The position numbers and the translations under genes were made by a program. Shown here one piece after another: positions 17,039-26,321 of a stretch of 64,000 nucleotides of DNA. Within the stretch, counting starts at the first letter, position 1; each line of letters opens with the position of its first letter. The notes under the pieces are model-generated. The model ran no database searches and was not told the DNA's origin. It saw nothing but the letters and a program-made list of their open reading frames with translations. Location of the stretch: contig NZ_RBZP01000004.1 in NCBI RefSeq assembly GCF_003628505.1, positions 62,001 to 126,000 of the forward strand. The letters are read 5' to 3'. The DNA comes from Oceanobacillus halophilus. Lineage in GTDB: Bacteria; Bacillota; Bacilli; Bacillales; Amphibacillaceae.

Positions 17039-18808
17039 CTATCTATTAGCCAATTGATATAAAACCTGTAACAAATTTACTTTTTGTCTTAGATTAAATG
17101 CATTACTTTGAAACAGCTGTTCAACATCTTGTTCTAAAAACAAGGGGGAGATCTTAGAAAATCCACTGGAATATTCTCCCACGGCATGTTCCCAGTCACT
17201 ACTTTTTACGACCGCCTCCCAATCAGCCCATGGCCCCTGATTTCCTTTAACGAATCCTATCCTATACCCTAAGCGGAAATACACCCAAGTCACGAAAGCT
17301 ACGAATGAATTGATATACCAAGGAAAGTATGGCAAGCGCCCATCACTGTGAAATAGCCATTTGGTTGGTTTTAAGAAAGGCTTCACAGCTTGCTGAAAAA
17401 GTCTGCGATTAAGTTTCCACTCCTGTGGTACGGTCGCACTGATTTTCACTACTTCCTTATCCATAAATGGCTCATAGCTTCTCATTAACCTACGATTGGC
17501 ATGAATGTTTGGTATATTCATATTCATCGAACTCGGCCACAACTCAAACCATTCCTCCGCCGAATTCTCTCTAAAACTTTTCACGTAGTTAAAATGTGAC
17601 TTTCTCCTTGAGCTTATTTCCGACAAAATCTCCGCTTTTATCTGTCTATTTGTATTGCGGTTACCTTTAGTGGAAGTCTTCTCCCTAATATCCGGCACAA
17701 ACGAATATCGTATGGAAAGCGGTGTTTTTTGGATTCGAGCTCCTTTTAATAAGGCATCCGCAAATAAGCCTCCGAAAACAGCATCATATTTATGTAAACC
17801 ATAACTTTCTTGAAATCCAAAAGCATGCGCATGGCGATATTCGGAACCGCCGCCTACTAGTTCAGCGGTATCAGGTAACATGTGCAAATAATGTAGTCTG
17901 TCTCGTTGAGCCATTTTAAAAGTTGCTCCATATTTCTTTGCCGCTTTTTTGGCCATTCTTCCTTCCGTATTCATCTGATCCAGAAAAACGTAGGCATCTC
18001 TAGGATTGTCCTTTAGTAATGCAGAAAGTACTCGTGAATCTTCCCCTCCACTAATAAATTGAGCAATGTCTGATACTTCACTCGTAATGGTATTGACATA
18101 TTTTGTTAGGGCATTTCTTATGTTATTTGCAGCGACGTTCATGGACGAATATCGTTGTTCTTCTTCAGGAATCCAATATGGAATAGTTTTTTCCACTACG
18201 TTACCTTGAATAATATTATGTGTTGCAGGACTACTCTGATGAATCGATTTATAAATTGTATAAGGAAAGGTAACTACACTATGCAGGATAAAATCAGCTA
18301 TCGAAATCGAATCCATATCATCTGTTTGCCCAGCAGCCCTTGCTAGTGCATCCACATGTGTTCCTAACATGATATTTTGTGAATTCCGATAAATAAAAAC
18401 TGGTATAAAAGACATCATATCCGTAATGCACTGAATCTCTGAAGTTTCTTTATTAATTATCAAGAAGACAAAGGGTCCGCTTACATCTTCCTTCCAATTA
18501 ATATCCCCTTGCTGCCAGCGGTTATAAATGTGTCTAGTACCGTTATTATTTTTCCCATCTTTCAGGAAATGGTTATCACAAAAGTATAAAACGGGACCAC
18601 CGATAACAATACACAGATACTTATCTGTTTCATATGGCTGAAAAGCTCGATATAGATTCTGGCTAACAGCTACCGAACCCCATTCACCATGAAACTCCAA
18701 CACAGGTGGTTTATCTCCCGTGTAGATTCGCTGAATGTGTTCTGTCATCTTCCCCTTTGGTATGATTTGCCTAGAAAATAAAAAGTCACTCATGCCTATC
18801 TCATCCAA
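17039..18808 (-). CDS. Asparagine-synthetase-like amidotransferase/ligase without glutaminase Cys
   Basis: 589 residues. The C-terminal half is an Asn_synthase domain with the PP-loop FISGGEDSR near residue 250, so an adenylating, AsnB-like ligase is indicated. The N-terminal half resembles a class II glutaminase domain, but no Cys follows the initiator Met in either start (18808 or 18793), so glutamine hydrolysis is not expected. Related AsnB-like proteins occur in exopolysaccharide and lasso peptide clusters. Here it is flanked by glycosyltransferases, starting 5 bases after one; amidation or amide-bond formation on a sugar acid is a guess. Confidence is high for the family, low for the reaction. 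Confidence 0.72.
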   Translation of the reverse strand: MDEIGMSDFLFSRQIIPKGKMTEHIQRIYTGDKPPVLEFHGEWGSVAVSQNLYRAFQPYETDKYLCIVIGGPVLYFCDNHFLKDGKNNNGTRHIYNRWQQGDINWKEDVSGPFVFLIINKETSEIQCITDMMSFIPVFIYRNSQNIMLGTHVDALARAAGQTDDMDSISIADFILHSVVTFPYTIYKSIHQSSPATHNIIQGNVVEKTIPYWIPEEEQRYSSMNVAANNIRNALTKYVNTITSEVSDIAQFISGGEDSRVLSALLKDNPRDAYVFLDQMNTEGRMAKKAAKKYGATFKMAQRDRLHYLHMLPDTAELVGGGSEYRHAHAFGFQESYGLHKYDAVFGGLFADALLKGARIQKTPLSIRYSFVPDIREKTSTKGNRNTNRQIKAEILSEISSRRKSHFNYVKSFRENSAEEWFELWPSSMNMNIPNIHANRRLMRSYEPFMDKEVVKISATVPQEWKLNRRLFQQAVKPFLKPTKWLFHSDGRLPYFPWYINSFVAFVTWVYFRLGYRIGFVKGNQGPWADWEAVVKSSDWEHAVGEYSSGFSKISPLFLEQDVEQLFQSNAFNLRQKVNLLQVLYQLANR

Positions 18809-18812
18809 TAAT

Positions 18813-19766
18813 TTAATTTAAAGATTTTTTCACAAACGCTTGAATAAAAGAATAGCTCCTCAGGAAAATTAAAATTGGGTTCATCAGTCTCCATTCAAAA
18901 ACCTTTATGTGGTTGTTCCTTAATTGCCGATATACGGAAAAAGCTTTATGAATACCTAAATTATATTTCCATGCTAGAATAATCATCATGCGTCCATTTA
19001 TATTTAGTACTTCTAATTCTTTTTTGGTTAAATTATCTTGCAAAAAACGACAATGATTGATAAACACACCTAACCTTGTGTTGAACATCTTCTCACTTTT
19101 TTTAGCAGTTAAACTATCGTTACTTTTTGTCACACAGTAAATCACATCATTTGATACATAAAAATGGTTCATATAATAACCTACTTTTGTAGAAAACATT
19201 ACATCATTGGAGGCCATTACTTCATCAAAATTAATTCGATTGCTTTGCAGAAAACTTCTTTTAATTAATTTCGACCATGGGACACTATAAAAGTACCTTA
19301 GAGGTGCTTCGGTCTTTATATCAGGATTATACAAATAATTCACCACTAGATTTTCATAGAAAAGGTGTCTGTCTGAACTTTTCCCTGTTTCTATATCGAT
19401 ACTATCAGGTCTAAAAAAGATCACATCGTAATCAGAGTTTAAAAAAGGTTTAATTTTTTCATAAAAACTCGATACAAAATAATCATCGGAATCAGCAAAA
19501 AGAATCCATTCTCCCCTAGCTTTCTCTAGCCCAATATTTCTGCAGACCCCAGCTCCTTTTTTATTTGTTTCATTCCTCATAAAGATAGTCTGCCCGTTTC
19601 TGAAGTCAATTAATAGCTCATTCCATTTATCTAATCCTTGCGTGCTTTTATCGTCAATGACAATTATTTCTATTCCTTCACTTGTAGGAATGCTGTTTAA
19701 TAATTTCTCCAAAGATTCCACAGAATTATAATGAGGGATAATTATTGTAAGATGCATCATCTTCAT
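18813..19766 (-). CDS. Family 2 glycosyltransferase
   Basis: 317 residues. The GT-A domain has LTIIIPHYNSVESL, IIVIDDKSTQG and ILFADSDDYF (metal site). The last 90 residues are basic and partly hydrophobic, with no clear transmembrane pair. It is the first gene of the five-gene leftward block (this gene, AsnB-like, GT4, GT2, mnaA). Start ATG at 19766 is close to AAGGG; the ATG two codons later has better spacing. Substrate unknown. Confidence 0.8.
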   Translation of the reverse strand: MKMMHLTIIIPHYNSVESLEKLLNSIPTSEGIEIIVIDDKSTQGLDKWNELLIDFRNGQTIFMRNETNKKGAGVCRNIGLEKARGEWILFADSDDYFVSSFYEKIKPFLNSDYDVIFFRPDSIDIETGKSSDRHLFYENLVVNYLYNPDIKTEAPLRYFYSVPWSKLIKRSFLQSNRINFDEVMASNDVMFSTKVGYYMNHFYVSNDVIYCVTKSNDSLTAKKSEKMFNTRLGVFINHCRFLQDNLTKKELEVLNINGRMMIILAWKYNLGIHKAFSVYRQLRNNHIKVFEWRLMNPILIFLRSYSFIQAFVKKSLN

Positions 19767-19904
19767 TCACCCTTAATTGAGTGTACTTTTTTTACCGTAT
19801 TAACATATTATTATTGATGATAGACCTTTTTATACTAGTAAATACTTCCTTCATAAGGAAATTTTTGAAAGCTACGGAAAATAGCTGATTTTGTCAAAAA
19901 AGCA

Positions 19905-19933
19905 TTTACGAGTTTATAGATTCATAGTAAAAT
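19905..19933 (+). promoter_or_regulatory. SigA-type promoter of the LCP gene
   Basis: TTTACG (19905-19910) and TAAAAT (19928-19933) are separated by 17 bases, about 60 bases before the start codon. Confidence 0.55.
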
Positions 19934-19994
19934 ATAGTGTAACCTTTTGTATTTTATTTTTAAAAATCCTATCTTTATTAAAGGGGCTTATTAA

Positions 19995-21038
19995 ATGTCT
20001 AAACGCAATAATAAAGAAACGACACGTTTAGTAAAAACAAAAAAGCGTAAAATCCGTAAACGTGTATACTTTATCATATTACCTATCGTTATTGCCTTTT
20101 TAGCTGTATTATCTTACGCATCGTATTTATATATCAAAGCAGACTCCGTATTAACCGATTCTTATGAAGATGATGGAAGAGAAAAATCTGATTTACGTGA
20201 AACGATTGTTGATCCAACTGAGGATAATGTTTCCGTATTAATAATGGGTGTTGATGCAAGTAACGTCAGAAACAATGCAGAAAGTTCCAGAACAGATACC
20301 TTGATGGTAGCAACTTTAAATAAAATTGATAACAGCGTAAAATTAGTAAGTATCCCACGTGACTCCTTAGTATATATTCCAGAGGTAGGATACGAAACGA
20401 AAATTAACCATGCTCATGCTTATGGTGGAACAAAAGCTACCATTGATACAGTTGAGAACTTATTGGAAATACCAATTGATTATTATGTTAAATTGAACTT
20501 CGAAGCATTTATTGATGTTGTGGATGCTATTGGAGGAATTAATGTAGAAGTACCATATGAATTGTATGAACAGAACTCTAAAGATAAAGCAAGAGCCATT
20601 CATCTTCTACCTGGGGAACAGGAATTAGATGGGGAAGAAGCACTGGCATTAGCACGGACCAGAAAGTTAGATAATGATATCGAACGAGGAAAACGCCAGC
20701 AAGAAATTATTAAAGCGGTTGTTCAAAAGTCCGTATCTGTTAATTCCATATTAAATATGGATGATGTCATTGAAGCTGTAGGAAGCAACATGACAACTAA
20801 TATGACATTCAGTGAAATGAAAAGTTTTGTCTCTTATGGCACCTCTGGAAAGAACTTAGATTTCCAAACCATCACACTCGAAGGTACTGATTACCAGCCA
20901 AGTGGAACGTACTACTGGAAATTAGATGAAATGGTCCTAGGAGAAACAAAACAAGCACTGCAAGAACATCTTGATCTAATTGAAACAACCACTGCAAGTC
21001 AACCAACTGAAACAACAAGTGAAGAAATAACATACTAA
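19995..21038 (+). CDS. LytR-CpsA-Psr family wall polymer ligase
   Basis: 347 residues: a basic cytoplasmic N-terminus, one transmembrane helix (about 24-46) and an extracellular LCP domain (about 85-235) with SSRTDTLMV, VSIPRDSLVYIP, DAIGGINVEV and LARTRKLDNDIERGKRQQ, covering the conserved Arg/Asp residues that bind polyprenyl diphosphate. TagT/U/V enzymes of this family transfer wall teichoic acid from undecaprenyl diphosphate to peptidoglycan. The Thr/Ser-rich tail is short. AAAGGGG precedes the ATG. It is a single-gene unit with a promoter at 19905 and a terminator at 21037, convergent with tagO, which makes the lipid-linked start of the same polymer. Confidence 0.88.
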   Translation: MSKRNNKETTRLVKTKKRKIRKRVYFIILPIVIAFLAVLSYASYLYIKADSVLTDSYEDDGREKSDLRETIVDPTEDNVSVLIMGVDASNVRNNAESSRTDTLMVATLNKIDNSVKLVSIPRDSLVYIPEVGYETKINHAHAYGGTKATIDTVENLLEIPIDYYVKLNFEAFIDVVDAIGGINVEVPYELYEQNSKDKARAIHLLPGEQELDGEEALALARTRKLDNDIERGKRQQEIIKAVVQKSVSVNSILNMDDVIEAVGSNMTTNMTFSEMKSFVSYGTSGKNLDFQTITLEGTDYQPSGTYYWKLDEMVLGETKQALQEHLDLIETTTASQPTETTSEEITY

Positions 21039-21069
21039 AAAAGAGCTGCGACAAGCAGCTCTTTTCTTT
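21037..21069. terminator. Bidirectional terminator between LCP gene and tagO
   Basis: The stem AAAGAGCTGC ... GCAGCTCTTTT has A/T runs on both sides and overlaps the end of the convergent gene. Confidence 0.85.
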
Positions 21070-22123
21070 ATGGTTTTTGCTTCATTGCTCTGTATAAGTT
21101 CGTTAATGGTTTATATTGACTATTTATTAATTCCAGATTTTCAATAAGTATCTGTAACACGAATAGGGCAATTAGAAAGATAAGAATGGATCCCCAAATT
21201 GTTGTCATCGAAAATAATATGGCTGCTAAACTGAACATCGCACTTAATGCATAGATAACCAATACCGTTTGCTTATGCGTAAATCCACTCTTTAATAATC
21301 GATGATGCAAGTGGGAACTATCAGGCTTTGATATCGGCTGTTTATTAATAAATCTCCGAACCATGGCAATTAACGTGTCTGATATGGGCACTCCCAGAAT
21401 AAAAATCGGTATAACAAAAGAAATAAAGGTTACATTTTTAAATCCAAGTAAGGCTAGTACAGAGATCATATAACCTAAAAATAATGCTCCGGTATCCCCC
21501 ATAAAAATCTTCGCTGGATGAAAATTATACCGTAAGAAACCAAGTGTACTAAAGAATAAAATGACTGCTATGGTTGTTACATATACATCACCCATAATAA
21601 TTGCCATACCCGCAATGGTGATTAGAGCAATAGTCGATACTCCAGCCGCTAACCCATCTAATCCATCAATCAAGTTAATTGCATTGGTAATCCCAGTTAT
21701 CCACAATATCGTAATAATCGGGCTTAGTAAGCCAAAGTTGATTTCTCCGCCAAACGGCAAGTTAATAAAGTCAATGTCCAGACCACCCCAAAACACAACT
21801 AGCGATGCAACAACTAATTGCGTTAGAAACTTTATTCTAGGTGATAAGTCAAATCGATCATCCAAAACCCCTAGAGCAACGATGACAAATGCTCCAACTA
21901 CAATGGAAAGATGATATTGCTCGTGTGGCTGAAGAATTAGTAAACCAAATAAAAAACTAATAAAAATCACTAAGCCGCCAAGTGTAGGGATTGGATTACT
22001 ATGCATCTTTCGATTATTTGGCTTGTCCGTAATATTAAATTTTTTAGCTAATTTTATGATTACTGGTGTAATTAATATTGACATGACGAAACATAGCATC
22101 GCCAGTAGTATAATTTTCAGCAA
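21068..22123 (-). CDS. tagO: UDP-GlcNAc:undecaprenyl-phosphate GlcNAc-1-phosphate transferase, copy 1
   Basis: 351 residues, about 10-11 transmembrane helices, of the MraY/WecA/TagO family. Signature cytoplasmic loops: GVLDDRFDLSP, NAINLIDGLDGLAAG, FMGDTGALFLGY and the HLHHRLL histidine loop. It starts wall teichoic acid, and often other wall polymers, by placing GlcNAc-1-P on undecaprenyl phosphate. The start is TTG at 22123 with AGAGGTGGGG upstream. A second, clearly diverged copy lies at 53.1-54.2 kb. The GlcNAc product is the acceptor for TagA. Confidence 0.88.
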   Translation of the reverse strand: MLKIILLAMLCFVMSILITPVIIKLAKKFNITDKPNNRKMHSNPIPTLGGLVIFISFLFGLLILQPHEQYHLSIVVGAFVIVALGVLDDRFDLSPRIKFLTQLVVASLVVFWGGLDIDFINLPFGGEINFGLLSPIITILWITGITNAINLIDGLDGLAAGVSTIALITIAGMAIIMGDVYVTTIAVILFFSTLGFLRYNFHPAKIFMGDTGALFLGYMISVLALLGFKNVTFISFVIPIFILGVPISDTLIAMVRRFINKQPISKPDSSHLHHRLLKSGFTHKQTVLVIYALSAMFSLAAILFSMTTIWGSILIFLIALFVLQILIENLELINSQYKPLTNLYRAMKQKP

Positions 22124-22370
22124 AACTACCCCACCTCTTTTTATTAAGGGTCGTCCTATTCACGTATCCTCACTAAATTATATCTCTATTCTATATAAAT
22201 CACCATGATAAAATGGAAATTTATAGATATTTAAATAGAAAGTCACCGTTTGCATTATTTAAGCTTCCCTGCTTTTAGAAAAACATGTAAAATATTCACA
22301 AATTGGTATAAGAAATAAATGCGATATGTTATGCAATTTCTAAATTTAACCATTAGGGAGATGATTTGAT

Positions 22371-23090
22371 TTGGTTTTAAACTTCGCTCATCGCGGTTCC
22401 TTAACGGAAGCCCCTGAGAATACAATCCCCGCCTTCCAAAAGGCCATGGAACAAGGTGCTAATGCCATCGAATTAGATGTTCAACTTACCAAGGATAAAC
22501 AACTCATCGTTTGTCATGATCACACATTCAGACGCTTGAACCCAGATGTGAAGGGGAAAATACAGGATTTTACATTAAAAGAAATCAAAAACATCGATGT
22601 AGGTTCCTCCTTTAGTGGTGAATATAAAGGAGTTACATTGCCAACGCTGCAAGAAGTTCTGAATATATGTCCAGAATATATCCTTCTTAATATTGAAATT
22701 AAAAACATTCCAGTCATCTATGAAGGAATAGAGAAAATATTATTAGATTGCCTTTCAGAGAATAACCGCCTAGAAAATATCCTTATTTCATCATTTGATC
22801 ATACGGCATTAAAAAAAGTGCAAGAATTGAATTCCGACATCCCCTTAGGTATGTTGTTTTATTATCGTATCTTAGAGCCATGGAAGTACGCCCAAAATAG
22901 TGGATTAAACATCACCAGTATTCATCCGAATCAAGTGTATACAGATCGTTTATTTATCGAGTATTGTAAGGCATATGGATTTAAGGTTTATCCATATACT
23001 GTGAATTCTGTTGAGCATTATGAAGCGCTTCTGGATTATGGGGTTGATGGTGTGTTTTCTAATAATCCTGGGGTATTTGCTGTGGGGTGA
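22371..23090 (+). CDS. Glycerophosphodiester phosphodiesterase, copy 1
   Basis: 239 residues of the GDPD TIM-barrel family: FAHRGSLTEAPENT at the start, AIELDVQLTKDKQLIVCHDH, LNIEIKN, and a C-terminal YTVNSVEHYEALLDYGVDGVFSNNP. These supply the catalytic His pair and the metal-binding Glu/Asp residues. No signal peptide, so it acts in the cytoplasm, probably releasing glycerol-3-phosphate for TagD. TTG at 22371 is the only sensible start; AGGGAG lies 10 bases upstream. It is divergent from tagO. A second GDPD gene lies beside the second tagO. Confidence 0.85.
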   Translation: MVLNFAHRGSLTEAPENTIPAFQKAMEQGANAIELDVQLTKDKQLIVCHDHTFRRLNPDVKGKIQDFTLKEIKNIDVGSSFSGEYKGVTLPTLQEVLNICPEYILLNIEIKNIPVIYEGIEKILLDCLSENNRLENILISSFDHTALKKVQELNSDIPLGMLFYYRILEPWKYAQNSGLNITSIHPNQVYTDRLFIEYCKAYGFKVYPYTVNSVEHYEALLDYGVDGVFSNNPGVFAVG

Positions 23091-23140
23091 AGAAAGCTAT
23101 TTTCGCACTTGAATACATTGCTATAATTTTCTTCTAAATC

Positions 23141-23185
23141 TAAGCTAAAAGGCTATTCTGCAATTACAGAATAGCCTTTAGCTTA
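23141..23185. terminator. Strong bidirectional terminator
   Basis: A long stem, TAAGCTAAAAGGCTATTCTG paired with CAGAATAGCCTTTAGCTTA, lies between convergent genes and overlaps the stop codon of the minus-strand gene. Confidence 0.88.
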
Positions 23186-24535
23186 GATATTTTTCCTTTT
23201 TCTATATAGGAAGAAACCTAAAATAATAACAATCACCGCTACTATTGCAAGTAGGACATAGTTTATTCCATTAGTAGCTTCTTTATCAGATGAATTAATG
23301 AAGTTTTTCGATATTCCAAAATCTGACAATGGAACGGCATATACATTTGTATCCTGACTGCCAACAAATAAAGTATCATTTATTATTATTGGACCAGCTG
23401 GAGCTAATTTACCTTCTAACTCTACCTCTCCCAATTTCTCTCCTGTTTCTGAATTTAGTGCGTATACAAAGCCTTTCGTGTTAGAAAAGTATACAACACC
23501 ATCTTGAGCTACAGGTGGGGCTTTCATAACCTCGTTTTCAAATTCCCATAATTTATCACCAGTTTCCAAGTCATAAGCATAGAAGGTTTTCGTAATTGGA
23601 CTACCTACATATATCTTCCCTTCATATATCATAGGAGCACCAGATTTATTATTACTAACCATCTCTCCGATTCCTAGACTTACTTTCCAAATAATATCGC
23701 CTGATTCCTTATCTAAAGCATACATAAAATGTTCAGGAGTATCCCGTTCCCCTTCTAAAGCAGTAGTTACGACAATATCTTCTGATACAGCTGGTGGTAC
23801 GTCGTCTAACCCTGCTATCACTTTAGGAAATTCCGTTTGCCATGCTAAGTCATCCTGCAACAAATCATACGCAGAAAAAGTATATGGTAACGGACCACTC
23901 CCACCTACAAATAGTGTATCATCATTAATATTAGGTGAAGACATACTAGTAGTAGATCCTAATTCTTCTTTATGCAACAGATCACCGGTCTTAGAATCGA
24001 GTTTATATAAATGTCTATCCCCAGTTGCAATGTAGACTGCTCCGTCGTAATAAGCAGGGGTTGGCATCACTTCTCCATCAGTATTGTACTTCCAGAGAAT
24101 ATCACCTGAATCAGCATCAAGTGCTAAAAGGCCACTTTCTCCAGTTCCACGAATTCCATTGTCTTGAAAAAAACGATTACCAAAGCCTACATAAACTATG
24201 TCATCTTGATATATCATTTCAGAGTGAATCCAGTTAGGAGCTTTATTTCTCCATAGTTCTTCACCAGTAACTACATCAAACGCAAATAAATCACCAGAGT
24301 TATGATTTCCTACAAATAATTTGTTCCCTACTACGACTGGGGTTGACCTTACTTCATCGGCAGTTTGATATACTTGTGAATTCAATGGTTCAGAACCATT
24401 ATTATATACCGCATTCTTATCACTAATCATCCGATATTGATTCCATTCACTAGGGCCAAAACTCTCACCATAAACACCAGCAGGAAAGGTATTTATCATT
24501 AATATAGCTACTAGTAATATGCATATTTTTTTCAT
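23183..24535 (-). CDS. Membrane-anchored PQQ-type beta-propeller protein downstream of tagGH
   Basis: 450 residues: signal peptide 1-23, then repeated blades with the PQQ/BamB-type pattern (LFAFDVVTGEELW, LLALDADSGDILW, YALDKESGDIIW, YAYDLETGDKLWE, YALNSETGEKLG), and one C-terminal helix (about 422-444) with a basic tail. So the propeller faces outside and is held by a single helix; there is no LPXTG. Repeats of this type rarely bind PQQ in Bacilli and more often act as binding scaffolds. It starts 24 bases after tagH in the same direction, with no terminator between, so it is probably part of the tagGH operon. A role with the teichoic acid exporter is an inference. Confidence 0.75.
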   Translation of the reverse strand: MKKICILLVAILMINTFPAGVYGESFGPSEWNQYRMISDKNAVYNNGSEPLNSQVYQTADEVRSTPVVVGNKLFVGNHNSGDLFAFDVVTGEELWRNKAPNWIHSEMIYQDDIVYVGFGNRFFQDNGIRGTGESGLLALDADSGDILWKYNTDGEVMPTPAYYDGAVYIATGDRHLYKLDSKTGDLLHKEELGSTTSMSSPNINDDTLFVGGSGPLPYTFSAYDLLQDDLAWQTEFPKVIAGLDDVPPAVSEDIVVTTALEGERDTPEHFMYALDKESGDIIWKVSLGIGEMVSNNKSGAPMIYEGKIYVGSPITKTFYAYDLETGDKLWEFENEVMKAPPVAQDGVVYFSNTKGFVYALNSETGEKLGEVELEGKLAPAGPIIINDTLFVGSQDTNVYAVPLSDFGISKNFINSSDKEATNGINYVLLAIVAVIVIILGFFLYRKRKNI

Positions 24536-24559
24536 ATATACGTCTCCTATTTTATAATC

Positions 24560-25375
24560 CTATGTTAACTGGGCCAAGGCCTCTTTCTGACGCTTTATAC
24601 CGGCATCTCTATAAGCCTTTCGTTCCTTAGAGGACATATTTTTCCATTCTTTTAAGAATAATTCATACTTTGGAATGACTTCCTCAACTAATCCAAAATC
24701 TTTTACCATTCCATACTCTAACCATAAAATTTTCTCACAAAACTCTTTCATTTGTCCAATAGAGTGACTTACAAAGATCATTGTTTTCCCTCTTTGTTTG
24801 AATTCTTTCATCTTTTTTAAACTTTTATCCGCAAATGCTTTATCCCCAACCGATAATGCTTCATCAATAATAAGAATGTCAGGGTCAACATTAACTGATA
24901 TCGCAAAACCAAGTCGGGATTTCATCCCACTTGAATAAGACTTAACAGGCTGATCAATGAACTTTTCAAGCTCTGCAAATTCAATAATGCTAGGTTCCAG
25001 TTCTTTAATTTTGTCTTTACTAAAACCAAGCATTAACAACTTTAACTCAATATTATCTCTACCAGTTAAATCATTTTTTAAACCTGCTGAAACCGCAATA
25101 AGCGCAGATTGCCCATTAACCTGAACACTTCCAGAAGTTTCAGGAACGATTCCGGCCACTATATTCGATAACGTAGATTTTCCTGATCCATTAATTCCTA
25201 TAAACCCAATAATATCCCCTATCTCTGCTTCAAAACTAACATTTGCAAGTGCATAAAAATCTTCACCATAACTTTTTGGTGTGACTAAATCCAATAATCG
25301 CTCTTTTGTTCCACTATACAATTTATATTTCTTTGAAATGTTCTTTGCTATAATTGCTTTTTCCATTTTTATCAC
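24560..25375 (-). CDS. tagH: Teichoic acid export ABC transporter ATPase
   Basis: 271 residues. Walker A GINGSGKST, signature SYSSGMKSRLGFA, Walker B ILIIDEALSVGD, and the H-loop FVSHS, as in the TagH/Wzt class. B. subtilis TagH is about twice as long, with a C-terminal extension; this protein is the short form with only about 50 residues after the ATPase core. It starts 6 bases after tagG. GTG at 25375 is very close to AAGGG and the ATG at 25366 is rather far, so the start is uncertain by three codons. It pairs with TagG to export the lipid-linked polymer. Confidence 0.87.
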   Translation of the reverse strand: MIKMEKAIIAKNISKKYKLYSGTKERLLDLVTPKSYGEDFYALANVSFEAEIGDIIGFIGINGSGKSTLSNIVAGIVPETSGSVQVNGQSALIAVSAGLKNDLTGRDNIELKLLMLGFSKDKIKELEPSIIEFAELEKFIDQPVKSYSSGMKSRLGFAISVNVDPDILIIDEALSVGDKAFADKSLKKMKEFKQRGKTMIFVSHSIGQMKEFCEKILWLEYGMVKDFGLVEEVIPKYELFLKEWKNMSSKERKAYRDAGIKRQKEALAQLT

Positions 25376-25381
25376 AAACCC

Positions 25382-26203
25382 TTATAGATAATCAATAAAA
25401 TGTCTTCTAAATTTGACATGCATTGCAGCACCAATCAAAAACAATACTAATACTACTCCCCAAAATATCAGAGTATATTCCCAGTGTGTGATAAAATACC
25501 ATTCAGAACCAAAGAATGATGTTCTATAGCCTTCAATAATATAATAAAGTGGATTTAACTTCATTAAATTCATGATTGCGGGGAAATCGACAAGCAATGT
25601 AACAGGCCATAATACCCCGGATAGATACAACAGCATTCTAAGTGTAGAATTTAAAAACATATGCACGTCTCTAATAATTGTTGATAATGTCGAAGTTATT
25701 AACGATATAGAGAAAATTAAACACAGCCCAGCTAAAATAAAATAAATGAGCTGTAAGTAATAAATATTAATGTAGTAGCCTGCAAATTGAAAAATAATGA
25801 TTGTAATTGTTAACATAAATAAATGTACATAAAACTGTGAAAATATTACATAACTAGGAATAATGCTCATTGGAAAATTCATTTTTGAAAGCATACGCAA
25901 TCTAGAATAGATAGATTTAGACCCTTGAATAGTGGACTGATAGAAAAATATCCATAGGAAAAACGCAGCTAAAAGCCAATAAAAGAACGGAACTTCGGCA
26001 CCTCCAACTGAGACTGGTTCTCTGTCACGAAGGGTTCCAAATACAAACCAATAAATAAGTATTTGTATAGATGGGTTTAAAATCTCCCAGGCAATTCCTA
26101 AGTAATTATTTTTGTTTTTACTCTTTAATTCATATAGAGATAGCCTGCGAATTAAGTAAAAATGGTTTATTTGCTCTTTCAATACAGTTATTGCAGATTT
26201 CAT
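25382..26203 (-). CDS. tagG: Teichoic acid export ABC transporter permease
   Basis: 273 residues, six hydrophobic segments, ABC-2 permease of the TagG/Wzm type: YELKSKNKNNYLGIAWEILNP near the N-terminus and a C-terminal NPLYYIIEGYRTSFFG before the last helices. It forms the membrane channel for wall teichoic acid export with TagH. AAAGGA precedes the ATG. An extended -10 promoter lies about 35-43 bases upstream, so tagGH and the propeller gene may be expressed separately from the transferase gene before them. Confidence 0.87.
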   Translation of the reverse strand: MKSAITVLKEQINHFYLIRRLSLYELKSKNKNNYLGIAWEILNPSIQILIYWFVFGTLRDREPVSVGGAEVPFFYWLLAAFFLWIFFYQSTIQGSKSIYSRLRMLSKMNFPMSIIPSYVIFSQFYVHLFMLTITIIIFQFAGYYINIYYLQLIYFILAGLCLIFSISLITSTLSTIIRDVHMFLNSTLRMLLYLSGVLWPVTLLVDFPAIMNLMKLNPLYYIIEGYRTSFFGSEWYFITHWEYTLIFWGVVLVLFLIGAAMHVKFRRHFIDYL

Positions 26204-26237
26204 AAGTGTGTCCTTTCAACTCTATATATGAATTATT

Positions 26238-26246
26238 ATTATACCA
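26238..26246 (-). promoter_or_regulatory. Extended -10 promoter of tagGH
   Basis: On the minus strand TGGTATAAT combines a consensus -10 with a TGN extension, about 35 bases before the tagG start. No good -35 box is seen. Confidence 0.5.
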
Positions 26247-26321
26247 CAATCTCATATTATACAAATAACAGTAATACAAGAATAAAACAGGTATATCTAT
26301 AATTATGATGATGATTTTGAT

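Noticed and set aside
22520-22717. Antisense open frame in the GDPD gene
   Set aside because: Lies entirely within a well supported gene and has no start signal.
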